Below the pieces are notes generated by a model. It was not told the DNA's origin. It was given only the letters and a program-made list of their open reading frames with translations, and searched no databases. A stretch of DNA of 64,000 bases. It comes from Lactuca virosa. Its lineage: Eukaryota > Streptophyta > Magnoliopsida > Asterales > Asteraceae. The stretch covers positions 76,675,948-76,739,947 of the forward strand of contig CAKMRJ010005745.1 of assembly GCA_928212115.1 (NCBI GenBank). Reading direction: 5' to 3'. The translations under genes and the position numbers were made by a program. This document shows, piece by piece, positions 1 through 11,000 of this stretch; the stretch's first letter is position 1, and every line of letters begins with the position of its first letter.

Positions 1-28
1 AACAGGCCTTTCATTCATCCATCTATAC

Positions 29-54
29 GAGAGAGAGAGAGAGAGAGAGAGAGA
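29..54. repeat. (GA)n microsatellite
   Basis: Uninterrupted GA dinucleotide run of about 13 units at the left edge. Confidence 0.95.
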
Positions 55-97
55 CCATTTCTATATTAAATAATTATATTTTATTTTTTCTAAGTAA

Positions 98-610
98 GAC
101 AAAACTTCATAAATGGTCCCTATGATAGTGAAATGATAGAAATACCCTTTAGTTAACGGACAAAAGCTAACAGAGTTAGGAAAAATGATCGCTTGTTAAA
201 AGTTTTAAAACTACAGGGATCATCAGTGGGGTTTTTTAAACTTAGGGACTAAGGGGGTGTTTGTTATTGCTTTTTAGCCTAAAAATGTTCTTTTCAACAA
301 AAAGACTTTTTAACTTGTAGCTTTTTCCAAAAGTAGGTTTTAAAATGTGTTTGGATTAACTTTTGACAGAGGAAATGCCAAAAAGCCAAAAGTAACCAAA
401 AGTCACAAATTAATGACTTTTAAAACCACTTCTTTTTCATCTTGCCAAAAAGTCATTTTAAAAGGAATTTTAGATTTGCCAAACACCTTTTCAAACTTTT
501 AGCTTTTTGAAAAAGGCAAAAGTCCAAAAAGTCACTTTGAAAAGGAATCCCAAACACCCTCTAAACTTCAAATTTCGGAATTCCAGTGGCACCATTCATG
601 AAGTTTTGTC
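98..610. mobile_element. Inverted-repeat (MITE-like) element hosting a second MITE
   Basis: The first 20 bases (98-117, starting GACAAAACTTCAT) match the reverse complement of the last 20 (591-610) with one mismatch. A second MITE (253-561) sits inside it, so its own length is only about 200 bp. It lies within what appears to be the 5' LTR of a Copia relic. I could not define a clean target-site duplication, so the superfamily is open (Mutator-like is possible). No coding capacity is seen. Confidence 0.6.
253..561. mobile_element. Tourist-like (PIF/Harbinger) MITE
   Basis: Begins GGGGGTGTTTG and ends CAAACACCCTC. The terminal inverted repeats are flanked on both sides by TAA (250-252 and 562-564). 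A 3-bp TAA/TTA duplication and GGG-TGTTTG ends are the known hallmarks of Tourist/Harbinger MITEs. The 309-bp body is rich in aaaagtcaaaag-type words and is non-coding. It is nested inside the element at 98-610. Confidence 0.75.
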
Positions 611-821
611 TAAATATTATTCAAGAGACACAATCACAATAAGGTGAGTTTTCTCCAAACCTAATATGATATCATCCAAATTCCTGGCCGTCCTCTTCCT
701 TCTTCATTCCTAATCATGGCTGCCAATTCTAATGCCACCAATTCTCCTCTTTCTCTTTCAACTGTGTTGCAATTGCTCACAATCAAACTTTCATCTACTA
801 ATTATCTTCTATGTCACAAAC
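611..821 (+). pseudogene. Copia relic: end of 5' LTR and start of gag
   Basis: Bases 611-690 resemble 4735-4815, the right-hand LTR of the same relic; both contain ggtgagttttctccaaacc. An ATG at 716 opens a frame beginning MAANSNATNSPLSLSTVLQL and running into LTIKLSSTNYLL, the N-terminal signature of plant Ty1/copia gag proteins. The frame is cut at 821 by a solo LTR. It resumes in the same frame at 3605 after a 5-bp duplication (caaac). Confidence 0.75.
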
Positions 822-1159
822 TGTCACACCCCCAAACCGGAACGACGGAAACGTTTGGGGGCGGAGGACGTCATGTATAGTATCACAATAATTGAATAAT
901 AGTAATCAAAGCAACAACAACCATTGTATTAATAGTATAATGTTACATTGTTTTCAAATCATAAACAACTGGCTCCAAAAGTAAATAACAAGTAAAGGCT
1001 CGAAGCTACTATGCTCCATCTTCTTGAATTCGGCGCGTGTACCTGTCTACTAATGTCCTGAGAATACAAGTATGTTTTGAAAGAGTATCAGCATTAAGCT
1101 GGTGAGTTCATAAGCGTTTTGTTTTAGAAAACTGTTCTGTGTTCTGTCGAAAAGTGCGT

Positions 1160-2215
1160 TGTGTTTCTCCAGAAAACCTTATATTTTCTTATGTAACGAA
1201 TGTTAAGTAAAAACAAATGATTCTTACTAGTTCCTCCTCCGAGTACTTAGTGTATACACATCATATACAATCCAGATCGAACAAACAATCGATTGGGTGG
1301 TTCTGCCTCAAGCCCACAACCAAAACAAGGAATAAGAAATGAGGCGGAGGCCACACATCCCACTGGTTGCCGGATCCTCATGTATATAACCCTGAAGTAT
1401 TCACTAGATACTTACAGATTTAACTGTTCTGGTCCTTTGATATCTGTTGATAATGTTCCTCAAGAAAATCCAATATTTTCTTATTAAAAGCATGATTAAC
1501 CCATTCCTTCTATGACTACTTAGTTCATACTAGTTATGTATAAACCAATATCGAACAGACAGTTAATTGTGTGGATCTACCCTAAACCCACAACCAAACA
1601 AGGAACATGGAATGAGGCGGAAACCACACATTCCATAGTCTATCGGATATTCTTCATACGTAACCCAACTGCATAAACTAAGGAATTATAGAATTAATAA
1701 TGAATATTTGTTAAGTGAATAATAATCCCATTGTTTGTAAAGTACTGATCTTTACCCTGGAAAATCCTATATTTTCCCTAAGTGTAAGTTATTGAATTAT
1801 CTGTTCCAAATCGAAGAGTACGAGTATCTACCATACTTATGTTGTTTAAGCATTGTTCTGTTTGAAAACTCTAGCTACCACCAGTGATGTTTAGTAGTTT
1901 TATTATATAAATAAAACTAGTTGAAAATGTGTTGTTCTGTATACTGAAAGTGTTGTTAATACCCTCCTGTGATCACTTAGTACATACGAGTTATAGAAAT
2001 CAAGATCGAACAGACAGTCGATTGGGTGATTTTGCCCTAAGCCCACAACCAAACAAGGAACAGGGAATGAGGCGGAAGTCACACATCCCACTGCATGTCG
2101 GATGTTAATTTCATATCACCCTGATGTATATACTAAGTAATCCTCTAGTTATTAACCCTGATGACTGATTGTTAAGTACATTATTACGTGAATGAGTCGT
2201 TGTTTCCCCAGTGAG
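1160..2215. repeat. Degenerate direct repeats inside the solo LTR
   Basis: A block of about 180 bp recurs near 1219-1400, 1497-1685 and 1957-2135. Each copy has gatcgaac(a/g)a, a cccacaaccaaa(a)caagga core, gaatgaggcgga and a cacacatccca-type tail. A second short block containing (t)atattttc recurs near 1175, 1465 and 1760. The copies have diverged from one another, so the array is old. Confidence 0.8.
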
Positions 2216-2979
2216 TTCTTATAACCATACTATAGACGATAAACATTACGACGTCCTTCGGACGCCGTGAACTGAATGACGTTTGTCACCTTAGGTTGAC
2301 TGTAGCTAATAGTCAGGGTGCGGGATTGTCACTACCGTATAGATCTATACACAAACTCACGCTCTCCCTCCAGGAGACCCTGGTTACAAGGGGTAGACTT
2401 CCCAGAACACGTGTCTCACATTGTAGTTCTCTCAACGAATTCACGAATAATACTATGAAAACCCTTTATGTTATTAACATGAATCCTTATAAAATAGTAC
2501 CTTTTATTTCATAATTCATAGGTTTGTTTCCTAGTTTGAAAACTGCAGTTATAACGTTTGTATCTTAACATGTTTTGTAAAACTGATTTCATGTCTAGTA
2601 GTAACATTGTTTATCATGTTTATTAAGTTCTACGTTCGATGCGTGCTAATGATAGGAAAATATAATAAACCAAATTATATTTTTAAACACAAGATTACTT
2701 GTGCTTTTACTTGTATTCCCCCCCCTTAAAACATTAAAAAAAGTTCGGGAAAATATAGGGTTATGAACTCACCTGATTGTGAATGACTTGAACGAATGAC
2801 AAAGATAGGATGCTTGGTATGCTAAGTGAAGTCCCGAGCACAGTACGGTCCTATTAAGCACATATTAACATGTATAGGCATAAAATTAGTGTCTAAGACC
2901 ACTAATGATCATAGGAAACACCCTTAGAATGTAGGAAACACTTGCAATGAAGTTTTAGAACCAAGAATGAGGGATGAAA

Positions 2980-3331
2980 TGGAGTTCACGGCCAAACCAC
3001 CATGGGTTTACGGCCCAAGATGTGTTCACAGCCCATGAACACATGAAGAGTTTACGGCCCATTAATGAACATTTGAAGGGTTTACGACCCATATACGAAG
3101 GGTTCACGGCCCTATGAAGGGTTCACGGCCGTGAACTCTTCAAGATCATAAAGATGGCGATGAAAAAGTGATGAATCAAGGCTAGAATCAAGGGGTTTCT
3201 AAGCATGAACAAGTAAGGAATGAAATACTTACGTTTTGAGGCCTTTAAGAGTGTTCTCGGTTGAAGATAGTTGAGAGAGAATAGGGATGTTCACGGCTGG
3301 AGCTTCAATAAATGAGGAGAAAAATGTATGA

Positions 3332-3394
<63 letters not shown>

Positions 3395-3434
3395 GGTGGT
3401 TCACGGCCGTGAACCTAGTTTGTGGCCGTGAACT
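2980..3434. repeat. Array of ttcacggcc half-sites and gttcacggccgtgaac palindromes
   Basis: The 16-bp perfect palindrome gttcacggccgtgaac occurs at 3121-3136 and 3399-3414, with a degenerate copy ending at 3434. Half-sites of the form (g/t)tt(c/t)acggccc recur between 2980 and 3120, often preceded by gaag. The position within the LTR fits a regulatory role, but that is inference. Confidence 0.75.
3335..3395. repeat. (AT)n followed by (GA)n microsatellite
   Basis: About 45 bp of alternating AT joined directly to about 15 bp of GA, within the solo LTR. Confidence 0.95.
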
Positions 3435-3604
3435 CCCTTTGAGGGTGTTCCAGGTTCGAGTGTAAACTATTAATTCTCAGATAACGCTTCCCAACATTCA
3501 ACCCTTGAGTGCACTAGGCTTAGAGACCCTCAAACTGACTCTAAACACAGTAACAGATAGCGGAAACAAGTCTGACTTACAGAGAGATATTTCAGGTTGT
3601 CACA

Positions 3605-4053
3605 CAAACATATGGTCCTTCTTCTCGCTTATCAGCAACTAACTGGGTATGTTGATGGTTCTATCCCACAACCCTTGTCCACTTTAACTGTTGGAGAAAT
3701 AACAACCCGAATCTCGCTTATGCTTCATGGATTGTTGGTTGATCAACACACCCTTATTTTGATACAATCTTCATTATCCGAAGAAACCATGGCATAAACT
3801 CTTTGTCACATCAACTCTCATGCAGTGCTCTCTTCTTAAGTCCAAACCCAATCTCCCATGAGCGTGCTAAATACATTGACATTGATTACAATTTTGTTTT
3901 TCCGAGAATTGGTTTTGTCAGGCAAACTCTACACAAAATATGTTTCAACTCATTTGCAGTTGGTTGACATTTTTACTAAAAGTCTAATGTGATCGCTATT
4001 TGAAGAAATTTGATCCAACCTTTGTGTTGGTTCATCGCCTCTTCGCTTGCGGG
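3605..4053 (+). pseudogene. Copia relic: gag continuation joined to the RNase H end
   Basis: Bases 3605-3797 continue the gag frame opened at 716 (LLAYQQLTGYVDGS, then QHTLILIQSSLSEETMA), a typical Copia gag segment. From about 3840 the sequence matches the end of Copia RNase H, with a STHLQLVDIFTKSL reading near 3940-3990. The integrase, reverse transcriptase and most of RNase H that should lie between are absent, so the element has a large internal deletion. A G-rich polypurine-like tract follows, itself split by the MITE at 4054. Confidence 0.7.
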
Positions 4054-4624
4054 TAGGGGTAGGAATTATTTGGTCCGGAACCGAAAAACCCGAAAACCTA
4101 ATCGAACCGAAATCGATTTTAGACAGAACCATATTCAAATTCGATTTTAAGTTTGGTTGGAGACCAAACCGAATTGTGAATTTGGTTTTTGGTTCGAATT
4201 TCGGTCTCATGAAGTTTAAACCAAACCAAACCGAAAAAAACCGAATTTTATAAATTAATTAATTAAAAAATATAGTTTATATTTTATATTAAATAAAAGT
4301 ATTAATTATAAAGTAAAAATTGTTTTTAACCCATTTACTCTTTGGATCATTTTGTATGAAACTTTAGATATTTTTATTTGCAACTTTAGGTTTTTATGTT
4401 AAAAAAACATTTTAATTTATGTTTGATTTTTTTTAGGTTTATATTTGGTTTCCTCGGTTTTCAACTCGAACCAAAACGAATTAGAATTCGGTTTTCGGTT
4501 TGGTCAAGAGAATTTGAATTCGATTTGATTCGGTTTTTGAAGTGGACCAAAAAAAAAATTCAAACCGAGGAACCCGATTCGAGGAAACCAAAATACTGAA
4601 AAAATGAACTGATTCCCACCCCTA
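4054..4624. mobile_element. hAT-like MITE with TAGGGGT ends
   Basis: Starts TAGGGGTAGGAAT and ends ATTCCCACCCCTA, an inverted pair with one mismatch over 13 bp. The interior is dense in aaccgaa/ttcggtt words on both strands, like the element at 56936-57727. The flanks are cttgcggg on the left and cttcccgc(ggg) on the right, at best a diverged 8-bp duplication. The insertion split the G-rich tract at the end of the Copia relic. Translated frames here reflect low complexity, not genes. Confidence 0.65.
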
Positions 4625-4650
4625 CTTCCCGCGGGGGGGAGGGGGGGGGG

Positions 4651-4819
4651 TAATGAAATTGATTTAAATGTATCTTAGTATAAATGGATTCTATTGTGTA
4701 TATCACGTACTATTGGAAGTTTGTTGTAATTTGTATTATAAATATTATTCAATACACATTCTCACGATAAGGTGAGTTTTCTCCAAACCTAATATGCTAT
4801 CAATTCCTGACCATCAACA
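4651..4819 (+). mobile_element. 3' LTR of the Copia relic
   Basis: Follows a G-rich polypurine-like tract (4630-4650). Its last 80 bases match 611-690, including ataaggtgagttttctccaa. The LTR is short (about 150-170 bp); the exact right border (4802 or about 4819) is uncertain. Confidence 0.6.
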
Positions 4820-5860
4820 ACGATAAGGTGATCCTCATCAAGGTGTGCACAATTTGGTGTCACATGTGCACAAAATAATCTATTCACATGATATACACAA
4901 TATAATCCTAATGGAATGTCCTTGCTCCTCATCAATTGCACAATTGTGAGGGTTCAAATATTTTACACTAAGCTAAGTTTCCATTTTTAAGTTTTATTGG
5001 ACGTATGCTTCAGTGAATTTTGTTGTAGATTGGTTTTTAAGTCTACCAAATTAATATCACATTTTCCTTTTGTGTTTACGTGCTAACTCCAACACCCTTA
5101 AATTGGAATGCAAACTCTTAATCCGAAAACCATGAATGAAATCAAAGATGGTTGAATGGGGGATGAGATTTGAACAAGTAGTGGTGGCATAAAAAAAAAG
5201 TTCCAAACAAATCTAAATTAGTAGTAGCACTCGTATTTCAAGACGTTGCACCTAATAGAAAAAAAATTACACTAACTTTCGGAATTGGAGTAGTGGCTCG
5301 GGACACCCCGAGCTCCACTAGGGTCCACCACTGGTATGGACCAACTTCCTAACAAAACTCCTCCTGATTTGCCAAAATATAAAGAGCAACAGAGAACTTG
5401 ATGCATTGAAGGACACATACCAGCAACAAATTCATGATGGCAGTTATGAGAAATCCTGGTCTAGACTTCTATCTTGTCCCATCGAACCGAAGCAGATAAG
5501 GAAACGGGGAAAATCTACAAACAATACACCAAAAATTCCGACCGAAACTAAAATCAACTACAAAACACATCATTAACTTGACATGTAGCAACCTTAGAAC
5601 TCTCATCCTCATCCGAATAAATACTTTAATATGCCAAAATCAGATTAGAGAAAGCAAAAGTAAGTCATAAATATACCAATATAGGGACTTCACAAACAGA
5701 AATTGGTTGACGAAATTACATAATGTAATCTTCCTGCAAACCCATAAACAAACCCATAAACAGGTTGTGAACTTGTGATCAAGATGCACATTGTAATTGT
5801 TGGTAATTTTAGTGTTATCAAAATATTTTAGTGTAATTATTATTGTTGTTGAGTTCACAT
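4820..5860. other. No gene recognised; holds a copy of the host gene's 3' flank
   Basis: No coherent coding frame was recognised. Bases 4919-5033 are clearly similar to 61361-61474, the sequence just downstream of the intact membrane-protein gene; both contain gaattttgttgtagattgg. The rest is AT-rich and unassigned. Confidence 0.6.
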
Positions 5861-6400
5861 TACTATCCGAGACCGGAGGTGCGGGGTGCACACTTGGAGT
5901 GTTAAATGTGAGCTCGGGTATAAGGGTATAAGGGGGTCTGAGGGTAGCACCCATGGGTACAGGGTTCCAAGGGGCAGAGCCCCTAGCGGGGTCTAGGCAG
6001 TGCCCTTTTTTGGGGTCCACGGGGCAGAGCCCCTGGTGGTGGTCAAATGGCAATGCCCTTGTGAGGCTCGGCGAAACGCCCTGAAACCTAAACGAATTTC
6101 TATATCAACAAAGAGTCAGGACATGCATTTTCCCGCGAATACCCACTGATGACATCATGATGATGTAAGCATGGTTATTAAATGCCCTTTTTGGTGCCAA
6201 TTTGGTGTAACTAGTTTTAACCGCTTTCCTTCCTTGTATAAATGCAAGCTAAATATTCCGGGAAATAGGTTGGTTTTTTCATACATATGAAATTGATCTT
6301 TTGCAACTCTTTATCTTTTAAGAACACAACACATCAAGGTATTTTTGTGTTTTATACTTTGGATTAGGCCCATAAACCAAATCAGATTTCTTTATATTAT
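5861..6400 (+). mobile_element. Possible LTR remnant with GGGGCAGAGCCCC repeats and a TATA box
   Basis: Contains two copies of ggggcagagcccct (near 5969 and 6020), a style known from plant Copia LTRs. Downstream are a tgatgacatcatgatga stretch (near 6147) and a TATA-like ttgtataaatgc (near 6234), as in a U3 promoter. Neither LTR border nor a partner LTR was found. The open frame antisense to this stretch has no recognisable protein motif and is not called a gene. Confidence 0.35.
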
Positions 6401-6530
6401 CCCACTTCTGAATTCATGTAACCCACGCTATAAGAGACAAATTATAGATTTCGGAAAGTGATATAATCACGATCCAAGTGATATCCTAGTATTATTGTTA
6501 TTCTAAAATCTTTATATCTAAAAGCGAATA

Positions 6531-6967
6531 GGGGTGTTTGGGATTGTTTTTTTGAATCTCAAAATTGTTTTTGAACAAAGGTCTTTATTGAGTTAGTTAT
6601 GGATTTTTTTTTAAAATTAACTTTTTAAAAAGTTTTTGGAATAGATTTTATAGTGGGAAAATTCAATAAGTCAATATGTTATTTTTAAAAAGTGTTTCGC
6701 TTAACTTTTATATGTAAAAACACTAAAAAGGGGTTATGCGGGTATAAGGTTAAATGATGTACTTATTGTGATAATTTTAGAATCAAAAAGCGAAAAACAC
6801 ATTAAACAGTCACGTCTCCATAAGTTTCCAAAACTCCTTTTAAATCTTATAGAAAAGTTGTTTTCAAACGTGTTTTTCAGTTGTCCAAAACAATTTTTTA
6901 ACTTATTGACTTTTTCAAAAAATTCAATAAGTCAATAAGTTGTGGTAAGTAATCCCAAAAACCATCT
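6531..6967. mobile_element. Probable Tourist-like MITE
   Basis: The left end GGGGTGTTTGGGATT is mirrored on the right by aatcccaaaaaccatc. The body is non-coding and rich in aagtcaataagt words. No clean 3-bp TSD is visible, so the borders may be off by a few bases. Confidence 0.5.
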
Positions 6968-7042
6968 CATATCGGTTCATGTTCCAAAATGTGACAAAAA
7001 TGAAGGGATAAGTCTTTAAAAAAACCATGACTTACTTACAAA

Positions 7043-7367
7043 CCATGTTTTGAAAACCGGACCGGACCGACCCGACCGGTTCGACCGGGAACCGATCCCG
7101 GATCCGGTTCTTAATGGCCAAAAAACCGGTATTCATGTGAACCGGTAAAAACCGGTCGAACCGCTAAAAACCGGTCCGGTTGAACCGGTCAAAACCGAAA
7201 ACTTTAAAAAATATATTTTTTTTATTTTTTGTATTTTTTATATAATTAAATATAATTATGACATCATCCGGTTTTTCCGGTTTTTAAGACCGGTCTGACC
7301 GGTTGGACTACTTGAACCATCGAACCAGACGACCGGTTCGGTCTCCGGTCCGGTTTTCAAAACCTTG
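7043..7367. mobile_element. hAT-like MITE, 8-bp TSD cttacaaa
   Basis: Starts CCATGTTTTGAAAACCGGAC and ends as its near-perfect inverse (GGTTTTCAAAACCTTG). A perfect 8-bp duplication cttacaaa flanks it at 7035-7042 and 7368-7375. Eight-base duplications are diagnostic of hAT elements. The 325-bp body is full of accggt(c/t) words and has no coding capacity. Confidence 0.85.
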
Positions 7368-7375
7368 CTTACAAA

Positions 7376-8287
7376 TTTAGTCTTTTGGTATGCATTAATA
7401 TTATGCAAACTTTTTGTTTAGGTTCAAAAAGAAAACTTTAATTAAAAAAATCGTAATATTTGTAGTTTTTATTCTATACCCATTTTTAAGTCAAAAATAA
7501 AACTTTTCAACTAAAGTTACTTTTTAGAAATTTTATTATTTAATCTTTAATTACACATTAGTATCACGTCACGTCTTCTCATCTTGATTCATCATCTTTC
7601 TTATTCTTCATATGCTTTCTGCCGAGATCGCCCTTTAGTAGTTGCCATCCCCGCCCACCGGGTTTAAAAGCAATCAACAAAATGGTCCTTGTCCAAGAAG
7701 TGATTCCTTGCATTAAAGCACATTCGGGGAGTTAAAGTATCGACGTCGTTACTACTAAGCTAGTTGTAAGGGACTTGATTGATACATGTAGTGAATGAAA
7801 TCAAAGATTGAACCTATAACAATCAAGCCAATCGAGGCACAACCTTTTACTTCTCCAAATTCATAGTTGAATCTGCCAATGGCACATGCTTTCTACTTCT
7901 CGAAGCCTTTACCTTCTCCTAAATCTTCTGATAACTCCTTTTTGTGTTTTTCAGAGTAATCATGGGAGAAGGGTCTCTCTCTATTTAACGCACAAATGTA
8001 CACGAGAATACAGGAGTAAGTCGCCGATAACTTCTCCACCCCCACACCGTGAAAATCTAATGGGAGATGGGATCACAATGGAACGTGGATGGTGAGGTTA
8101 ACCATTTACATGGGAATATCACAAAGAAATCGATTGTTAGTAGGGATCATCAGAGCTTGAGGAAGGAGTTGTGGAGGAACCAATCGACAAATGTTGGAGA
8201 TTGAAGACGGAGTTATGGATCGTGGGAGTTTGAAGATGGAGTTGGGTATTCTAGCTAAGTCCCAAAACATATAAATGACATTCAAAT
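7376..8287. other. Unassigned sequence left of Gypsy-1
   Basis: AT-rich to 7560, then mixed sequence to 8287 with short open frames on both strands but no recognisable protein motif. The stretch 7600-8260 has a more genic base composition and could be an old gene fragment, but nothing identifies it. Confidence 0.4.
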
Positions 8288-10208
8288 TGAAACATCTCAA
8301 AAATACGGTCCAAAATTTTCGTTTTTATTTATAATAAAACCATAGTAATCCAATCATCTCATAAAACATAAGTGGTAATATTTCAAAACATCATGTCAAA
8401 ACACTGTACCAAAATCACAGATCAAAATATCAGAGTAAATCCTCCCAGGCTAAAACACTGTGGTGTGTACAATGCAGTCATCCCGAGCTCTTCCCTTTGC
8501 TACCGGAAGTACATGAAACCAAAACTGAAAACTATAAGCACGAAGCTTAGTGAGTCTCCCCAAACTACCACATACCATACACATAAACACATATAACATA
8601 CATTGCGCCCCTCCCTACTACCTCGGGCACTGCCCAACATCGTCCTTGTCCGGCATCGGGCCCCGCCCAGCATCAGAATGCATCCGGAATCGGACCCCAC
8701 CTGGCATCAGAACGAAATCCGGAAGCATACAAACATTCCTCGGGAACGGCCCCGACATCTGACCGTAGTTCGGAACATATAAATACAACACATGCAAGAA
8801 TCACAAAGACATCAAGCATACTAACATTCTTCCGGTATCGCCCCGGCATCGGATCGAAATCTGGAAAAACATGTAAACCTACATCGGCCCCGGCCTTGGT
8901 GCCTTCGACCCATTCCTACTGGAGGAAAACTCACCTCAAATGTCGAGTGAAGTAGCTAAACGTCTCTGCTCCGCAACCGGCTCTACTCACGCCCTATACA
9001 AAACAACCCCTTAGATATCATTCCTTACTTCAAGACCCCTTCACGGGTCAACCTTGGTCAAAGTCAATATCCAAGTCTAAGTCAACGCTCAGTCAAAGTC
9101 AAAGTCAACAATCCGAGTTGAATCAACTCATTGAGTCTTCCCCCTGACTCGCCGAGTTCCCTTGCTACTCATAGTCGTGATAACACGAGCCAACTCGTCG
9201 AGTCCCTTCACAGACTCGTCGAGTTCTACCTTGTACAGAATCGGGACAACTCGACTCAACTCATCGAGTCCCTCACTGGACTCGCCGAGTTCCTCAGTCT
9301 GTTTGGGCCATCTTAATGGATTAAGCCCCTACTCTTCAGATCTAAGCTTCATACCTCTCATATACCCTGAAAATGTCCTTTTAAGGGTAAAGTTTCCAAC
9401 TTTACCCGTTAATACCTTTTCTTAATGGGTTTAGCTCAAACCCTAACTCCTTAGGACCTAGATATTGGTCCACAAGCTATCCATACTCCAAACTAAAGCC
9501 TGCAAACAGAGATCTAGACCTTAAACACTACATAGACACGTAAAGCTTCCACCTTTCACTCCATGCATGGCCTTTTAGAGATTAAAATGCCAAAATGACA
9601 TCCTATGGCTTGCATGGGGCTTCAATGGCCATAAAGTTTGCACCTTTATGCCATGAAAGTCCTCTAAAATCCCAGATCTAAAGGTATACCACTTGGGACG
9701 TCGATATCCCAAGGATCAAGCTTCTTGGACCAAAAACCCAATAAAGTGAAAATAAGGAGAACTAAGAGACTACTAAGCAAGTTAGAGACTTTATTACTAG
9801 AAAATGATGAGGATGAAAGGAAGTCTCTGGATCTACTATCTTTTCTATGAATCCTCTAGCTTCTTCTTCTTCTACAAGGTTCAAAACACACAAAGTTCAC
9901 TAAAAAATGGCTCACAAGCTCACAATGCATTAGGGTTTCTGAAACTAGGGTTTGGGACTTGAAGGCTGGAAATGAGGCTAACAACTGGGGATTAGGATAC
10001 TTAAATAGGGTGCAAAACCATGAAATTAGGGTTTCATCCTGGCAGCCCTACTCGTCGATTTGAGGCTCTCAACTCGTCGAGTAGGTGACTTAAAATTCTG
10101 CATCAAATATCGTTCCTACTCGACGAGTTTGGGGCTCCCAAATTGTCGAGTTGCTCTACAAAATTGAATAAATTATGATTAAATGCGTACCAGGAACCAG
10201 GCGTTACA
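8288..10208 (-). mobile_element. Gypsy-1 3' LTR
   Basis: Read on the minus strand it begins TGTAACGCC and ends GATGTTTCA. It matches 23626-25701 over its length, with indels. It carries ACTCG(N)CGAGT-type palindromes at 9125-9295 and 10045-10155 and CGGNCC-GAA-type inverted motifs near 8640-8870. The polypurine tract lies just outside, at 10209-10222. Confidence 0.85.
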
Positions 10209-10225
10209 ATTCTCCCCCACTTGTC

Positions 10226-11000
10226 TTAGACTTCGTCCTCGAAGTCTGCTGCGTCTGGAAACAACTCCGGGTAGTGCTCCTTCATCTCCTCCTCAGGCTC
10301 CCAATTCCACTCTGAGCCCTTGCGGTGCTGCTATTGCACCTTCACCTGCTCAACCCTCTTGTTCCTCAGCTGCTTCGTCTTCTTGTCTAGAATAGCTACC
10401 GGTCTCTCGTTGTAATTCAGGCTGTCATCAACCTGAATATCCTTTAGAGGCACAACCGCTAAGTCATCTACTAAGCACTTCTGCAGCTGAGAAACATGGA
10501 AAGTGTTGTGGATCTGGTTGAGCGCTATTGGAAGATTAAAACGGTAAGCAACCCGGCCTACTCGAGCCAAGACCCTGAACGGATCGATGTATCTGGGGCC
10601 TAGCTTTCCCCGCTTCCTGAACCGGATGACACCTTTCCAAGGTGACACCTTCAAGAGGACCATGTTGCCCACTTGAAACTCCAGGTCTAAACGACGCTTG
10701 TCGGCATAGCTTTTCTGCCGACTCTGAGCAGTTTGGAGCCTGATCTGAACCTGCTGGATCCTCACAGTGGTCTTGAGTACTACCTCCGTACTCCCCACGA
10801 CCCCCTGACCGACTTCGCCACAACAGATTGGGGTCCTACACTTCCTCCCGTAGAGCATCTCGAAGGGAGGTCGGTCTATACTGGTGTGATAACTGTTGCT
10901 ATACGAAAATTCCGCTAACGGAAGATACGTATCCCAACTGCCACCGAAATCCAAAACACATGCGTGCAGCATGTCCTCGAGAGTCTGTATCGTCCATATG
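10226..11000 (-). pseudogene. Gypsy-1 integrase C-terminus and chromodomain-like tail
   Basis: Minus-strand frame reading TIQTLEDMLHACVLDFGGSW (distal integrase core), then a KLGPRYIDPFRVLARVGRVA region (integrase C-terminal fold), then NTFHVSQLQKCL. A premature TAG (10331-10333) interrupts the frame. Beyond it the reading continues HRKGSEWNWEPEEEMKEHYP to a stop at 10226-10228. That tail has the W...W-E-P-E pattern of chromovirus chromodomains, thought to guide integration into particular chromatin. A small deletion near 11000 shifts the frame relative to the upstream core. Confidence 0.8.

Larger units (their letters stand above)
822..3604. mobile_element. Solo LTR, 2.78 kb, TSD caaac
   Basis: Starts TGTCACACCCCC and ends GGTTGTCACA (TG...CA). 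It is flanked by caaac at 817-821 and 3605-3609. Removing the element and one duplication restores the Copia gag frame exactly, which fixes both borders. No gag or pol frame lies inside, so this is read as a solo LTR left by LTR-LTR recombination. It contains degenerate direct repeats, a (TA)n/(GA)n tract and an array of ttcacggccgtgaa-type palindromes. Its start resembles that of the LTR at 52415. Confidence 0.85.

Noticed and set aside
3950..4599. Open frames on both strands around aaccgaa repeats
   Set aside because: Mostly hAT-like MITE sequence with low complexity; mirror-image frames on both strands are expected from inverted arms.
5640..6053. Minus-strand open frame of 137 codons
   Set aside because: Its sequence follows ggggcagagcccc repeats of an LTR-like remnant and has no protein motif.
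7600..8260. Possible host gene fragment
   Set aside because: Composition is slightly more genic but no motif or splice pattern could be read.
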